From Citrobacter sp. Marseille-Q6884 (GTDB lineage: Bacteria; Pseudomonadota; Gammaproteobacteria; Enterobacterales; Enterobacteriaceae), in assembly GCF_945906775.1 (NCBI RefSeq), contig NZ_CAMDRE010000001.1, positions 2,294,001-2,358,000 of the forward strand: a DNA stretch of 64,000 bases. The letters are read 5' to 3'. Under the pieces are notes generated by a model. It saw only the letters and a program-made list of their open reading frames with translations. It searched no databases and had not been told where the DNA came from. Below, piece by piece: positions 17,019-27,331 of this stretch (its first letter is position 1; the number at the start of each line of letters is the position of its first letter). The position numbers and the translations under genes were made by a program.

Positions 17019-17897
17019 TTAGAAGTTGTAACCGACAACCAGGTAACCACCCCAGCCGGTAGAACGCACGTTTTCGTTCATCCAGTTCAGGTCAGCGTCA
17101 TCCTTCCACTGACCACCGTTGTGCCAGTAACGCGCAACGACGGAATAGTGCCAGTGGTCGTAGTTCAACGCCAGAATATGGCTGGAGGCGATAGAATTAT
17201 TCGTACGCGCCTTGTTGCCATTCACATCAGTGAAGTCCTTGTCGCCCAGATCGGAGCCCCAGTCAAAGTTGGTGAAGCCGATATAGCTCAGGTTACCGCC
17301 CCACAGTTCAGTGATCGGGACGAAGTATTTCACTTTGAAACGGTAGCCGTCCCATTCGTTTTCGTTTGCTGCGCCATAGTTCTGCCACTGATACTTCGCG
17401 TACACGTTCAGGGACAGGCTCATTGGCAGCCCTGTGTCGATATCGGTACCCAGACCCATATACCAGGTGCTCTGACGGCCATCTTCGTTACGACCCATAT
17501 CGTAAATATAGTTGTTGGCGAAGTACCACTCTTTGAACGGACCAAAGCTCAGGTCAGTCCCGGTCAGTTTATCGATGGAGAAACGCGGTTCAATTTCCAT
17601 AAACAGCGGGGAACCGTGGTTCCAGATACCTTTCGCATCGGTGTTACCACCGAAGAATACTGGTGCATCCATGTAACCATAGAAGTCGAACCAGTCTTTT
17701 TTAGCGAAAGCTTCATATTCCAGATAGGTATCGTTACGGATCTGCGGTCCGAAACGCGTGTGGTAGCTACCCACTACGTTAACGCTCTGATGCCACCAGT
17801 CGGAAAGATACTGCGGTTTGTCATTTTCTGCCGCATTCGCGGTAAATGACGCGGAGAGCGCCAGCACTGCACCGGCTGCAAGTAATGTTTTTTTCAT
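17019..17897 (-). CDS. tsx: Nucleoside-specific outer membrane channel Tsx
   Basis: 292 residues from the ATG at 17897. A signal peptide with the cleavage region ANAAEN occurs near residue 22. The mature part alternates aromatic beta-strands and ends in phenylalanine (VVGYNF), the outer-membrane insertion signal. Tsx admits nucleosides and deoxynucleosides and is a phage T6 and colicin K receptor in E. coli. The longer frame to 18002 lacks a signal peptide at its start and is rejected. Confidence 0.96.
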   Translation of the reverse strand: MKKTLLAAGAVLALSASFTANAAENDKPQYLSDWWHQSVNVVGSYHTRFGPQIRNDTYLEYEAFAKKDWFDFYGYMDAPVFFGGNTDAKGIWNHGSPLFMEIEPRFSIDKLTGTDLSFGPFKEWYFANNYIYDMGRNEDGRQSTWYMGLGTDIDTGLPMSLSLNVYAKYQWQNYGAANENEWDGYRFKVKYFVPITELWGGNLSYIGFTNFDWGSDLGDKDFTDVNGNKARTNNSIASSHILALNYDHWHYSVVARYWHNGGQWKDDADLNWMNENVRSTGWGGYLVVGYNF

Positions 17898-18194
17898 ATG
17901 TATGCCACTGTTTGAAATCCCTTTCGGGAGTGAAAAAGGCGCAAATTGCGTTTCTAAATATTTCGTATTTCTTCGGAGCCTATTATAAAAATCATTGTTC
18001 ACAAAAATATGTCTTGTTTCACAGTTCTATCATTTACGTAATCGATTGCGTTCACGTTTGCGTACTTTGGGTGGCGAATTGTACTGGCTCTTGTAAATGT
18101 TGCCAAGTTTTACGAAAAATATCGCGGGTGTCACTGGGGTAACAAAATGAAGGAGAGTCTTGTTGCGGAACGCACAAAACGTTCCGCAAAAAGT
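17898..18194 (-). promoter_or_regulatory. tsx promoter region
   Basis: About 300 bases between tsx and yajI, both transcribed leftward. A TATAAT on the reverse strand (17982-17987) is a likely -10 for tsx. The PurR-like operator at 18036-18051 lies upstream. No clear CRP or CytR site was resolved by eye. Confidence 0.5.
18036..18051. promoter_or_regulatory. PurR-like operator upstream of tsx
   Basis: The near-palindrome ACGTAATCGATTGCGT matches the PurR consensus ACGCAAACGTTTGCGT (reverse complement read) at 13 of 16 positions, including the central CG and both ACG/CGT ends. Repression of a nucleoside channel by purine would be logical, and tsx has been listed in the E. coli PurR regulon as far as I recall. 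Confidence 0.5.
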
Positions 18195-18734
18195 TTATTG
18201 TGTAACAGGCTGGATATCGTGGATGCGAACGAACCCTAACTGGTCCGGTGAGAGGCCATTAAGTTGCAACGGAATGTCAACGTCACTCGGCGCAAGGATA
18301 CTGGCCGGAGCGTTTATCAACTGGTTCTGGACATTCACTTCCTGATAATTATCCGTGGTGCCCTGGATTTGCCCGAACTCTACGGTTCCGCTAAAGGCGG
18401 GTAAAGGTGTGTCGGACTCACCCTGAATACGCAACGTCAGGCGTGTACCGTCTGCATTCGGCGCAATATTTATCAGCGACATCCGCAGGGTGCCAATCTG
18501 ACTATTCAGGCGGGCTGGGGTTTTGGAACCCGGCAACAGATAAACACCACGGGTAGATTTCGCATTCAACATATTTTGCTGTGTTATTTTTACCGTTTCC
18601 TGATTGAGTTGCGTCATTTCTTTATTCAGCGTGCTAACGCTTTGATGCATCTGGCGTACTTCGCTTTGCTGCGCACAGGCGCTCAGACTAAAGAGGCTTC
18701 CCACCAGGAGAATTCTTAGGTAACGTCTTGTCAT
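18195..18734 (-). CDS. yajI: Lipoprotein YajI (DUF3251)
   Basis: 179 residues from the ATG at 18734. The signal sequence ends in the lipobox LSAC with lipidated C20, followed by AQQ, so outer-membrane sorting is expected. A short coiled-coil-like stretch (VSTLNKEMTQLNQETVKITQ) follows, then a beta-rich domain. The function is unknown; the position next to tsx and nrdR is as in E. coli. Confidence 0.92.
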   Translation of the reverse strand: MTRRYLRILLVGSLFSLSACAQQSEVRQMHQSVSTLNKEMTQLNQETVKITQQNMLNAKSTRGVYLLPGSKTPARLNSQIGTLRMSLINIAPNADGTRLTLRIQGESDTPLPAFSGTVEFGQIQGTTDNYQEVNVQNQLINAPASILAPSDVDIPLQLNGLSPDQLGFVRIHDIQPVTQ

Positions 18735-18888
18735 AGTGATTACTTCCTTCATTGTCGCGATAGCATAATGGTAGTGTGCGTGGAGCACGAAGGCATCGAT
18801 CCTTTGTCTCAAAAGCGCTCCGCCTTTGTTGTCGGGTCAGTTCAGGGTAAAATAGATCTCTGATAACCACTGAGGTACAGGACGCCGT

Positions 18889-19338
18889 ATGCATTGCCCA
18901 TTCTGTTTCGCCGTAGACACAAAGGTGATTGACTCTCGTCTTGTAGGCGAGGGTTCCTCTGTTCGCCGCCGCCGGCAGTGTCTGGTTTGTAACGAACGCT
19001 TTACCACTTTTGAAGTGGCCGAACTGGTCATGCCGCGCGTTGTGAAAAGCAACGATGTGCGTGAACCTTTTAATGAAGATAAACTGCGCAGCGGCATGCT
19101 CAGAGCGCTTGAGAAACGACCGGTCAGCGCAGATGACGTCGAGATGGCGTTGAACCATATAAAATCACAACTGCGTGCGACTGGCGAGCGCGAAGTGCCG
19201 AGTAAGATGATCGGCAATCTGGTGATGGAGCAACTGAAAAAGCTCGATAAGGTGGCATACATTCGCTTTGCTTCTGTCTATCGCAGTTTTGAAGATATTA
19301 AAGAATTTGGCGAAGAGATTGCTCGCCTACAGGACTAA
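18889..19338 (+). CDS. nrdR: Transcriptional repressor NrdR
   Basis: 149 residues. The N-terminal zinc ribbon has C3, C6, C31 and C34 (HCPFC and CLVC), followed by an ATP-cone domain (VVKSNDVREPFNEDKLRSGM). NrdR senses ATP/dATP and represses ribonucleotide reductase operons. It starts the nrdR-ribD-ribE-nusB-thiL-pgpA cluster and lies 3 bases before ribD. Confidence 0.97.
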   Translation: MHCPFCFAVDTKVIDSRLVGEGSSVRRRRQCLVCNERFTTFEVAELVMPRVVKSNDVREPFNEDKLRSGMLRALEKRPVSADDVEMALNHIKSQLRATGEREVPSKMIGNLVMEQLKKLDKVAYIRFASVYRSFEDIKEFGEEIARLQD

Positions 19339-19341
19339 GCC

Positions 19342-20445
19342 ATGCAGGATGAATTGTACATGGCGCGAGCGCTGAAACTGGCTGAGCGCGGGCGTTTCAC
19401 CACGCACCCTAACCCTAACGTGGGTTGTGTGATTGTAAAAGACGGGGAGATCGTCGGTGAAGGATACCATCACCGTGCGGGCGAACCTCACGCCGAAGTC
19501 CATGCACTGCGTATGGCCGGCGAAAAAGCGCAAGGCGCGACAGCCTACGTCACGCTTGAACCTTGCAGTCATCATGGTCGTACACCACCGTGCTGTGATG
19601 CGTTAATTGCCGCTGGCGTGACGCGTGTTGTCGCTGCCATGCAGGATCCTAACCCGCAGGTGGCGGGGCGCGGACTTTACCGCTTGCAGCAAGCGGGCAT
19701 TGACGTCAGCCATGGGCTCATGATGAGTGAAGTCGAGCGACTGAATAAAGGCTTCCTTAAACGGATGCGTACGGGATTCCCGTATCTGCAACTTAAACTG
19801 GGTGCGTCGCTGGATGGGCGTACGGCCATGGCCAGCGGTGAAAGCCAGTGGATCACCTCGCCGCAAGCGCGGCGTGACGTGCAGCGTTTGCGCGCGCAAA
19901 GTCATGCCATCTTAACCACCAGCGCAACGGTGCTGGCAGATAATCCGCAGCTTACCGTCCGTTGGGAGGAGCTGGGTGAGTCTACGCAGGCAAGTTACCC
20001 GCAGGAGAACCTGCGACAGCCGATCCGCATTGTTCTTGATAGCCAGAACCGGGTAACACCGGAACATCGTATTGTGCAGCAGCCTGGAGAAACCTGGATT
20101 GCCCGCACCCAAGAAGACTCGCGCGTCTGGCCTGAGTCTGTTCGCACCCTGAGCGTGCCGGAACATAACGGGCATCTGGATCTGGTGGTGCTAATGATGC
20201 AACTGGGTAAGCAGCAAATTAACAGCATCTGGGTTGAAGCTGGACCCACGCTTGCGGGAGCGCTCTTACAGGCAGGCCTGGTTGATGAGCTAATCGTCTA
20301 TGTTGCGCCTAAACTGTTAGGGAGCGATGCGCGAGGATTATGTGTGCTGCCGGGGCTTGAGAAACTGGCTGATGCCCCCCATTTCAAATTCAATGAGATA
20401 CGCCATGTGGGGCCGGACGTCTGCCTGCATTTAACCACTGCGTGA
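19342..20445 (+). CDS. ribD: Bifunctional riboflavin deaminase/reductase RibD
   Basis: 367 residues. The N-terminal deaminase has HAE (H50, E52) and the zinc cysteines C75 and C84 (EPCSHHGRTPPCC). The C-terminal reductase domain begins near 147 (KLGASLDGRTAMASGES). It performs the second and third steps of riboflavin synthesis, ending in 5-amino-6-ribitylamino-uracil phosphate. Confidence 0.97.
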   Translation: MQDELYMARALKLAERGRFTTHPNPNVGCVIVKDGEIVGEGYHHRAGEPHAEVHALRMAGEKAQGATAYVTLEPCSHHGRTPPCCDALIAAGVTRVVAAMQDPNPQVAGRGLYRLQQAGIDVSHGLMMSEVERLNKGFLKRMRTGFPYLQLKLGASLDGRTAMASGESQWITSPQARRDVQRLRAQSHAILTTSATVLADNPQLTVRWEELGESTQASYPQENLRQPIRIVLDSQNRVTPEHRIVQQPGETWIARTQEDSRVWPESVRTLSVPEHNGHLDLVVLMMQLGKQQINSIWVEAGPTLAGALLQAGLVDELIVYVAPKLLGSDARGLCVLPGLEKLADAPHFKFNEIRHVGPDVCLHLTTA

Positions 20446-20539
20446 GGCTTTCTGAATAAGAGGAAGCAGCGCACAGAATATTATGATAAAATCCGCCCCC
20501 CTTGCGGGGCCATAATCAAAATCGACCCGAAGGAAGACT

Positions 20540-21010
20540 ATGAACATTATTGAAGCTAACGTTGCTACCCCGGACGCTCGCGTCGCCATCACCATTGCGC
20601 GTTTCAACAACTTTATCAATGACAGCCTGCTGGAAGGTGCGATCGACGCCCTGAAACGTATTGGTCAGGTTAAAGATGAAAACATTACCGTCGTTTGGGT
20701 TCCAGGCGCATATGAGCTGCCGCTGGCGGCTGGCGCACTGGCAAAAACCGGTAAATATGACGCGGTGATTGCGTTAGGTACGGTGATTCGTGGCGGTACC
20801 GCACACTTTGAATATGTGGCTGGCGGAGCAAGCAACGGCCTGGCGCATGTCGCTCAGGAGAGCGAAATTCCGGTGGCCTTCGGTGTTCTGACCACCGAAA
20901 GCATTGAACAAGCTATCGAACGTGCTGGCACCAAAGCTGGCAACAAAGGCGCAGAAGCTGCACTGACTGCGCTTGAAATGATTAATGTATTGAAAGCCAT
21001 TAAGGCCTGA
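20540..21010 (+). CDS. ribE: 6,7-dimethyl-8-ribityllumazine synthase
   Basis: 156 residues, the E. coli RibE (RibH) length. Motifs VVWVPGAYELP, GTVIRGGTAHFEYV and FGVLTTES are intact, including the catalytic histidine of AHFEYV. It condenses the RibD-derived pyrimidine with dihydroxybutanone phosphate in an icosahedral capsid. It lies 94 bases after ribD and 19 before nusB. Confidence 0.97.
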   Translation: MNIIEANVATPDARVAITIARFNNFINDSLLEGAIDALKRIGQVKDENITVVWVPGAYELPLAAGALAKTGKYDAVIALGTVIRGGTAHFEYVAGGASNGLAHVAQESEIPVAFGVLTTESIEQAIERAGTKAGNKGAEAALTALEMINVLKAIKA

Positions 21011-21029
21011 TTTTTGTAAGGGGAAATCC

Positions 21030-21449
21030 GTGAAACCTGCTGCTCGTCGCCGCGCCCGTGAGTGTGCCGTCCAGGCGCTTTACTCCTGGCAGTTGTCCCA
21101 GAACGACATCGCTGATGTTGAATACCAGTTCCTGGCGGAACAGGACGTAAAAGATGTAGACGTTCTGTATTTCCGCGAACTGCTGTCCGGGGTGGCGACT
21201 AACAGCGCGTACCTGGATGGACTGATGAAGCCTTACCTGTCTCGTCTGCTGGAAGAGCTGGGTCAGGTAGAAAAAGCCGTACTGCGTATTGCGCTGTTTG
21301 AACTGTCTAAACGTAGCGATGTGCCTTATAAAGTGGCCATCAACGAAGCGATTGAACTGGCGAAAACCTTCGGCGCTGAAGATAGCCATAAATTCGTCAA
21401 CGGCGTACTGGATAAAGCAGCACCTGTGATTCGCCCCAACAAAAAGTGA
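21030..21449 (+). CDS. nusB: Transcription antitermination factor NusB
   Basis: 139 residues with a GTG start after a GGGGAAA site, as in E. coli. An all-helical RNA-binding protein, starting MKPAARRRARECAVQALYSW; with NusE it binds boxA RNA for rRNA antitermination. Confidence 0.97.
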   Translation: MKPAARRRARECAVQALYSWQLSQNDIADVEYQFLAEQDVKDVDVLYFRELLSGVATNSAYLDGLMKPYLSRLLEELGQVEKAVLRIALFELSKRSDVPYKVAINEAIELAKTFGAEDSHKFVNGVLDKAAPVIRPNKK

Positions 21450-21453
21450 TCCT

Positions 21454-21508
21454 GAGGCCGGTAGGATGGCGGAACCTGTTTCCGCTGTCTCCGGCTTTTT
21501 CTTTTTTC
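21454..21508 (+). terminator. Long hairpin terminator between nusB and thiL
   Basis: An outer stem GCCGG/CCGGC and inner stem GCGGAA/TTTCCGC, followed by a T-rich run (TTTTTCTTTTTT), lie just after nusB. thiL starts 18 bases beyond, so the site may attenuate rather than fully stop read-through. Confidence 0.7.
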
Positions 21509-21525
21509 CTGCTGAGGCATAACGT

Positions 21526-22503
21526 ATGGCATGCGGCGAGTTTTCCCTGATTGCCCGTTATTTTGACCGAGTTAGAAGCTCACGTCTTGATGTCGAAACC
21601 GGTATTGGTGACGACTGCGCACTCTTGAACATTCCCGAAAAACAGACCCTTGCGATCAGCACCGACACGCTGGTGGCGGGTAATCACTTCCTTCCTGACA
21701 TCGATCCTACTGACCTTGCCTGGAAAGCGCTGGCGGTTAACTTGAGCGATCTGGCGGCGATGGGGGCAGACCCGGCGTGGTTGACGCTTGCACTGACATT
21801 ACCTGACGTCGATGAAGCCTGGCTTGAAGCCTTCAGTGATGGTCTGTTCGAACTCCTTAATTATTATGATATGCAGCTGATCGGCGGGGACACGACGCGT
21901 GGCCCCTTGTCGATGACGTTGGGTATTCATGGCTACGTTCCGGTAGGCCGGGCCTTAAAACGTTCTGGTGCGAAGCCGGGGGACTGGATTTACGTCACCG
22001 GCACGCCTGGCGACAGCGCGGCCGGGCTGGCGATTTTGCAGCACCGATTGCAGGTCGCAGACGCAAAAAATGCGGACTATTTGCTTAAACGCCACCTGCG
22101 CCCAACTCCCCGTATATTGCAGGGGCAGGCCCTGCGCGATCTCGCCAGCGCGGCGATCGATCTGTCTGACGGACTGATTTCCGATCTGGGGCACATCGTT
22201 AATGCCAGCGGCTGCGGCGCGCGGGTTAACGTCGATGCGTTGCCTTATTCCGCCGCGGTTGAGCAATGCGTCGAGCCTGAGCAGGCGCTACGCTGGGCGC
22301 TCTCCGGCGGTGAAGACTATGAATTGTGCTTTACCGTACCGGAGATTAATCGTGGCGCTCTGGACGTGGCGCTGGGACATCTGGGCGCATCGTTTACCTG
22401 TATTGGGCAGATGAGTGCGGACGTGGAAGGCATTCACTTTACGCGTGACGGTAAGCCTGTCACTTTTGACTGGAAGGGATATGACCATTTTGCCGCGCCT
22501 TAA
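21526..22503 (+). CDS. thiL: Thiamine-monophosphate kinase
   Basis: 325 residues. It begins ACGEFSLIARYF; the metal-binding GIGDDCALL and STDTLVAGNHF motifs and the IDLSDGL and SGGEDYELCF segments define ThiL. It makes thiamine diphosphate from the monophosphate. The 3' end overlaps the pgpA start by 23 bases, suggesting coupled translation. Confidence 0.97.
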   Translation: MACGEFSLIARYFDRVRSSRLDVETGIGDDCALLNIPEKQTLAISTDTLVAGNHFLPDIDPTDLAWKALAVNLSDLAAMGADPAWLTLALTLPDVDEAWLEAFSDGLFELLNYYDMQLIGGDTTRGPLSMTLGIHGYVPVGRALKRSGAKPGDWIYVTGTPGDSAAGLAILQHRLQVADAKNADYLLKRHLRPTPRILQGQALRDLASAAIDLSDGLISDLGHIVNASGCGARVNVDALPYSAAVEQCVEPEQALRWALSGGEDYELCFTVPEINRGALDVALGHLGASFTCIGQMSADVEGIHFTRDGKPVTFDWKGYDHFAAP

Positions 22504-22999
22504 AAAAGATGTCGCAAAAAGCCGCTTGAGCATGCGTAACCCGTGGCATCTGCTTGCCACCGGGTTTGGCAGCGGGCTGAGTCCAGTCATACCCGGTACA
22601 ATGGGATCGCTTGCCGCGATCCCATTTTGGTATGTCATGACGTTTCTGCCGTGGCAGCTTTACTCGCTGGTTGTCATGCTGTCGATTTGTATTGGCGTCT
22701 ATTTATGCCATCAAACGGCGAAAGATATGGGCGTACACGATCACGGCAGTATTGTCTGGGACGAGTTTGTCGGGATGTGGATCACGCTGATGGCGTTGCC
22801 GACTCTCGACTGGCAATGGGTTGCCGCCGGATTTGTGATTTTCCGTATTCTGGATATGTGGAAACCCTGGCCGATCCGCTGGTTCGATCGTAATGTGCAT
22901 GGCGGGATGGGGATCATGGTGGATGATATTGTCGCCGGCGTGATTTCGGCGGGGATATTGTACTTTATTGGCCACCACTGGCCGGTTGGTATTATTTAA
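22481..22999 (+). CDS. pgpA: Phosphatidylglycerophosphatase A
   Basis: 172 residues from the ATG at 22481 (AAGGG ribosome site inside thiL). About four membrane segments; conserved GSGLSPVIPGTMGSLAAIP and IVWDEFVGMWI regions. It removes phosphate from phosphatidylglycerophosphate at the inner membrane. Confidence 0.96.
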   Translation: MTILPRLKKDVAKSRLSMRNPWHLLATGFGSGLSPVIPGTMGSLAAIPFWYVMTFLPWQLYSLVVMLSICIGVYLCHQTAKDMGVHDHGSIVWDEFVGMWITLMALPTLDWQWVAAGFVIFRILDMWKPWPIRWFDRNVHGGMGIMVDDIVAGVISAGILYFIGHHWPVGII

Positions 23000-23007
23000 A
23001 CGGGGTT

Positions 23008-23037
23008 GCCGGAGGGTGGCGAACCACCTGATCCGGC
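23008..23037. repeat. REP-like inverted repeat between pgpA and yajO
   Basis: GCCGGA/TCCGGC arms around a bulged stem (GGTGG and CCACC) lie between the convergent gene ends. Form and position fit an enterobacterial REP unit. Confidence 0.6.
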
Positions 23038-23076
23038 CTCCAGATACAGCATACGCGGACGTCGTCGCTCCGACAG

Positions 23077-24051
23077 TTATTTAAAACCGACCACCGGATG
23101 CTGTTTGTACGGCGTTTCCAGTTCGGCAATCTGCTCCGGTTGCAACGTGATATCCACTGCGTTGAGCAACTCATCAAGCTGTTCTTCCCGCGATGTACCG
23201 ATAATCGGCGCGGCAACGCCGGGTTTGCTTAGCAGCCACGCCAGCGCCACCTGCGCACGCGTCGCGCCAAGCTCCTCACTGACGCCGCTCAGCCGTGCTG
23301 CAATTTGAGCATCATTTTCATCGCTCTCACGATACAAGTTTTTACCCACTTCATCCGAGACCAGGCGTGCTGTGGTTTCTCCCCAGGGACGCGTCAGACG
23401 GCCACGTGCCAGCGGACTCCACGGGATCACTGCCACACCTTCCCGGGAGCAAAGCGGTAGCATTTCACGTTCTTCTTCGCGGTAGATGAGATTGTAGTGA
23501 TCCTGCATGCTGACAAACTGCGCCCAGCCGTGCTGCTTTTGTAAGGCAAGCGCCTGAGCAAACTGTGAGGCATGCATTGAAGAGGCGCCGATGTAGCGTG
23601 CTTTACCGGATCTCACGACGTCGTTTAGGGCTTCCAGCGTTTCTTCGATCGGCGTGTTGTAATCCCAGCGGTGAATTTGCAGGATATCGACATAGTCCAT
23701 GCCAAGGCGGGTCAGGCTGTCATCGATGGAACGTAGGATTTGCGGGCGGGATAAACCTTCAGCCAGATCGTCAACCTGGTGAAACACCTTTGTTGCGACC
23801 ACCACTTCTTCACGGCGGGCAAAATCACGTAGAGCCCGGCCGACAATCTCTTCACTGCTACCTGCGGAATAGCTGTTGGCAGTATCGAAAAAGTTAATAC
23901 CGCCCTCAAGGGCGCGTTTGATGATGGGGCGACTGCTTTCTTCCGGCAGGGTCCAGGCATGATTGCCGCGATCGGGTTCGCCGAACGTCATGCAGCCCAG
24001 ACAAAGCCGAGAAACCCGAAGGTCCGTTTTTCCTAAGGTGTTGTATTGCAT
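23077..24051 (-). CDS. yajO: Aldo-keto reductase YajO
   Basis: 324 residues from the ATG at 24051 (MQYNTLGKTDLRVSRL). AKR signatures are visible: FFDTANSYSAGSSEE with the catalytic Asp and Tyr, ATKV with the Lys, and LQIHRWD with the His. IIGTSREEQLDE near the end binds NADPH phosphate. E. coli YajO has been linked to xylulose reduction and to 1-deoxyxylulose-phosphate-related chemistry; its place beside dxs fits this. Confidence 0.94.
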   Translation of the reverse strand: MQYNTLGKTDLRVSRLCLGCMTFGEPDRGNHAWTLPEESSRPIIKRALEGGINFFDTANSYSAGSSEEIVGRALRDFARREEVVVATKVFHQVDDLAEGLSRPQILRSIDDSLTRLGMDYVDILQIHRWDYNTPIEETLEALNDVVRSGKARYIGASSMHASQFAQALALQKQHGWAQFVSMQDHYNLIYREEEREMLPLCSREGVAVIPWSPLARGRLTRPWGETTARLVSDEVGKNLYRESDENDAQIAARLSGVSEELGATRAQVALAWLLSKPGVAAPIIGTSREEQLDELLNAVDITLQPEQIAELETPYKQHPVVGFK

Positions 24052-24105
24052 GCTATCACTCCTGCTATGAATCATCTTTTAAGCATAGCAGGAGCGAAGA
24101 GGGGA

Positions 24106-25968
<1,863 letters not shown>

Positions 25969-25992
25969 CGCAAGCTCATTGGATATGTAGGT

Positions 25993-26892
25993 TTATTTAT
26001 CACGCTGGATTATGTAGTCCGCTAGCGCTTCCAGTGCCGAGGTATCGAGTGACTGTGCGGCCAGCAGGTTTAGCGACTGGCGGGCGTCCTCAATTAAATC
26101 CCGGGCTTTATTCCGGGCTTGCTCAAGACCCAGAAGTGCAGGATAGGTACTTTTGCCAAGCTGCTGATCGGCACCCTGACGTTTACCCAACGTTGCAGTA
26201 TCGCCCACCACATCCAGTATGTCATCCTGAACCTGGAAGGCCAAACCGATGCTTTCTGCGTATTTGTCGAGTATCGGTAGTACATTTCGTCCTGTGTCGC
26301 CGGCGCTTAATGCACCCAGACGAACAGCGGCGCGAATCAACGCACCGGTTTTATGGCGATGGATACGCTCCAGCGCATCCAGCTCAACCTGATGGCCTTC
26401 AGCGGCCAGATCCAGCGCCTGACCACCACACATCCCTGCAATGCCGCTGGCCTGAGCCAGTTCAGAGAGCATCGCGATGCGATCACGGTCGGCAACCTCC
26501 GGCATCGGCGCATCGCTGAGAATGGAGAATGCCAGCGTTTGCAGTGCATCCCCGGCCAGAATCGCGTTCGCCTCGCCAAATTTCACGTGGCAGGTCGGCA
26601 AACCGCGACGCAGATCATCGTCGTCCATGGCGGGTAAATCGTCGTGCATCAGCGAATAGGCATGGATACATTCGACGGCGGCTGCGGGGGCATCAAGGGT
26701 ACTCAGGCTGACGCCAAACATCTGACCGGTTGCGTAAACCAGGAACGGGCGCAGACGTTTACCGCCTAATAATGCGCCATACTGCATGGTTTCGACCACG
26801 GGAGTGTTCTGAAAGGGCAGTGGCGCAATAAAACGGCTCAGTGCCTGGTTGGCCTGCTCAACGCAAGCCTGTAGCTGCTGCGTAAAATCCAT
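25993..26892 (-). CDS. ispA: Farnesyl diphosphate synthase
   Basis: 299 residues. The first aspartate-rich motif DDLPAMDDDDLRRG (near 84-97) and the second DDILDVVGD (near 223-231) bind magnesium-diphosphate. It makes geranyl and farnesyl diphosphate from IPP and DMAPP. The start directly abuts the xseB stop. Confidence 0.97.
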   Translation of the reverse strand: MDFTQQLQACVEQANQALSRFIAPLPFQNTPVVETMQYGALLGGKRLRPFLVYATGQMFGVSLSTLDAPAAAVECIHAYSLMHDDLPAMDDDDLRRGLPTCHVKFGEANAILAGDALQTLAFSILSDAPMPEVADRDRIAMLSELAQASGIAGMCGGQALDLAAEGHQVELDALERIHRHKTGALIRAAVRLGALSAGDTGRNVLPILDKYAESIGLAFQVQDDILDVVGDTATLGKRQGADQQLGKSTYPALLGLEQARNKARDLIEDARQSLNLLAAQSLDTSALEALADYIIQRDK

Positions 26893-27135
26893 TTATTCAT
26901 TATCCGGTGTAAAAGGCGTGAGTGCGGCGTCTTCAGTCTCTGACAGCAGGATTTGCACGCGCTGTTCAGCCTGTTGCAACTTAACCTGCCCTTGACGTGC
27001 CAGCTGTACGCCACGTTCGAATTCGTTCAGCGCCTCTTCCAGCGGCAGATCGCCGCTTTCCAGACGGGTAACAATCTGTTCCAGCTCGCTCAGCGCAGTT
27101 TCAAAGCTGGCGGGCGCTTCATTTTTCTTCGGCAT
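26893..27135 (-). CDS. xseB: Exodeoxyribonuclease VII small subunit
   Basis: 80 residues from the ATG at 27135 (MPKKNEAPASFE). The helical SFETALSELEQIVTRLESG and LEEALNEFERGVQL regions are typical. It pairs with XseA (not in the window) to degrade single-stranded DNA. It heads the xseB-ispA-dxs operon, divergent from thiI. The longer frame to 27420 overlaps thiI and is rejected. Confidence 0.96.
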   Translation of the reverse strand: MPKKNEAPASFETALSELEQIVTRLESGDLPLEEALNEFERGVQLARQGQVKLQQAEQRVQILLSETEDAALTPFTPDNE

Positions 27136-27237
27136 AATGAATGTCAGACTCTCAATATTTTCAGCCCCAGCCATGGTAACGGACTTAGAGCAATTATCAA
27201 ATAACGCGCAATGTGCACAGCATGCCCGCGAAAGTGG

Positions 27238-27243
27238 TATACT
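27238..27243 (+). promoter_or_regulatory. -10 element upstream of thiI
   Basis: TATACT lies 89 bases before the thiI start in the xseB-thiI divergent region. The -35 is poor by eye. Confidence 0.35.
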
Positions 27244-27331
27244 CCCGCGCCTGGATGCAGCCGCAGGTATGGGCTGCTGTATTATTCTCCAATACAAGCC
27301 TTTGATGGCTTGCCAAAGAACCATTGCCGCC

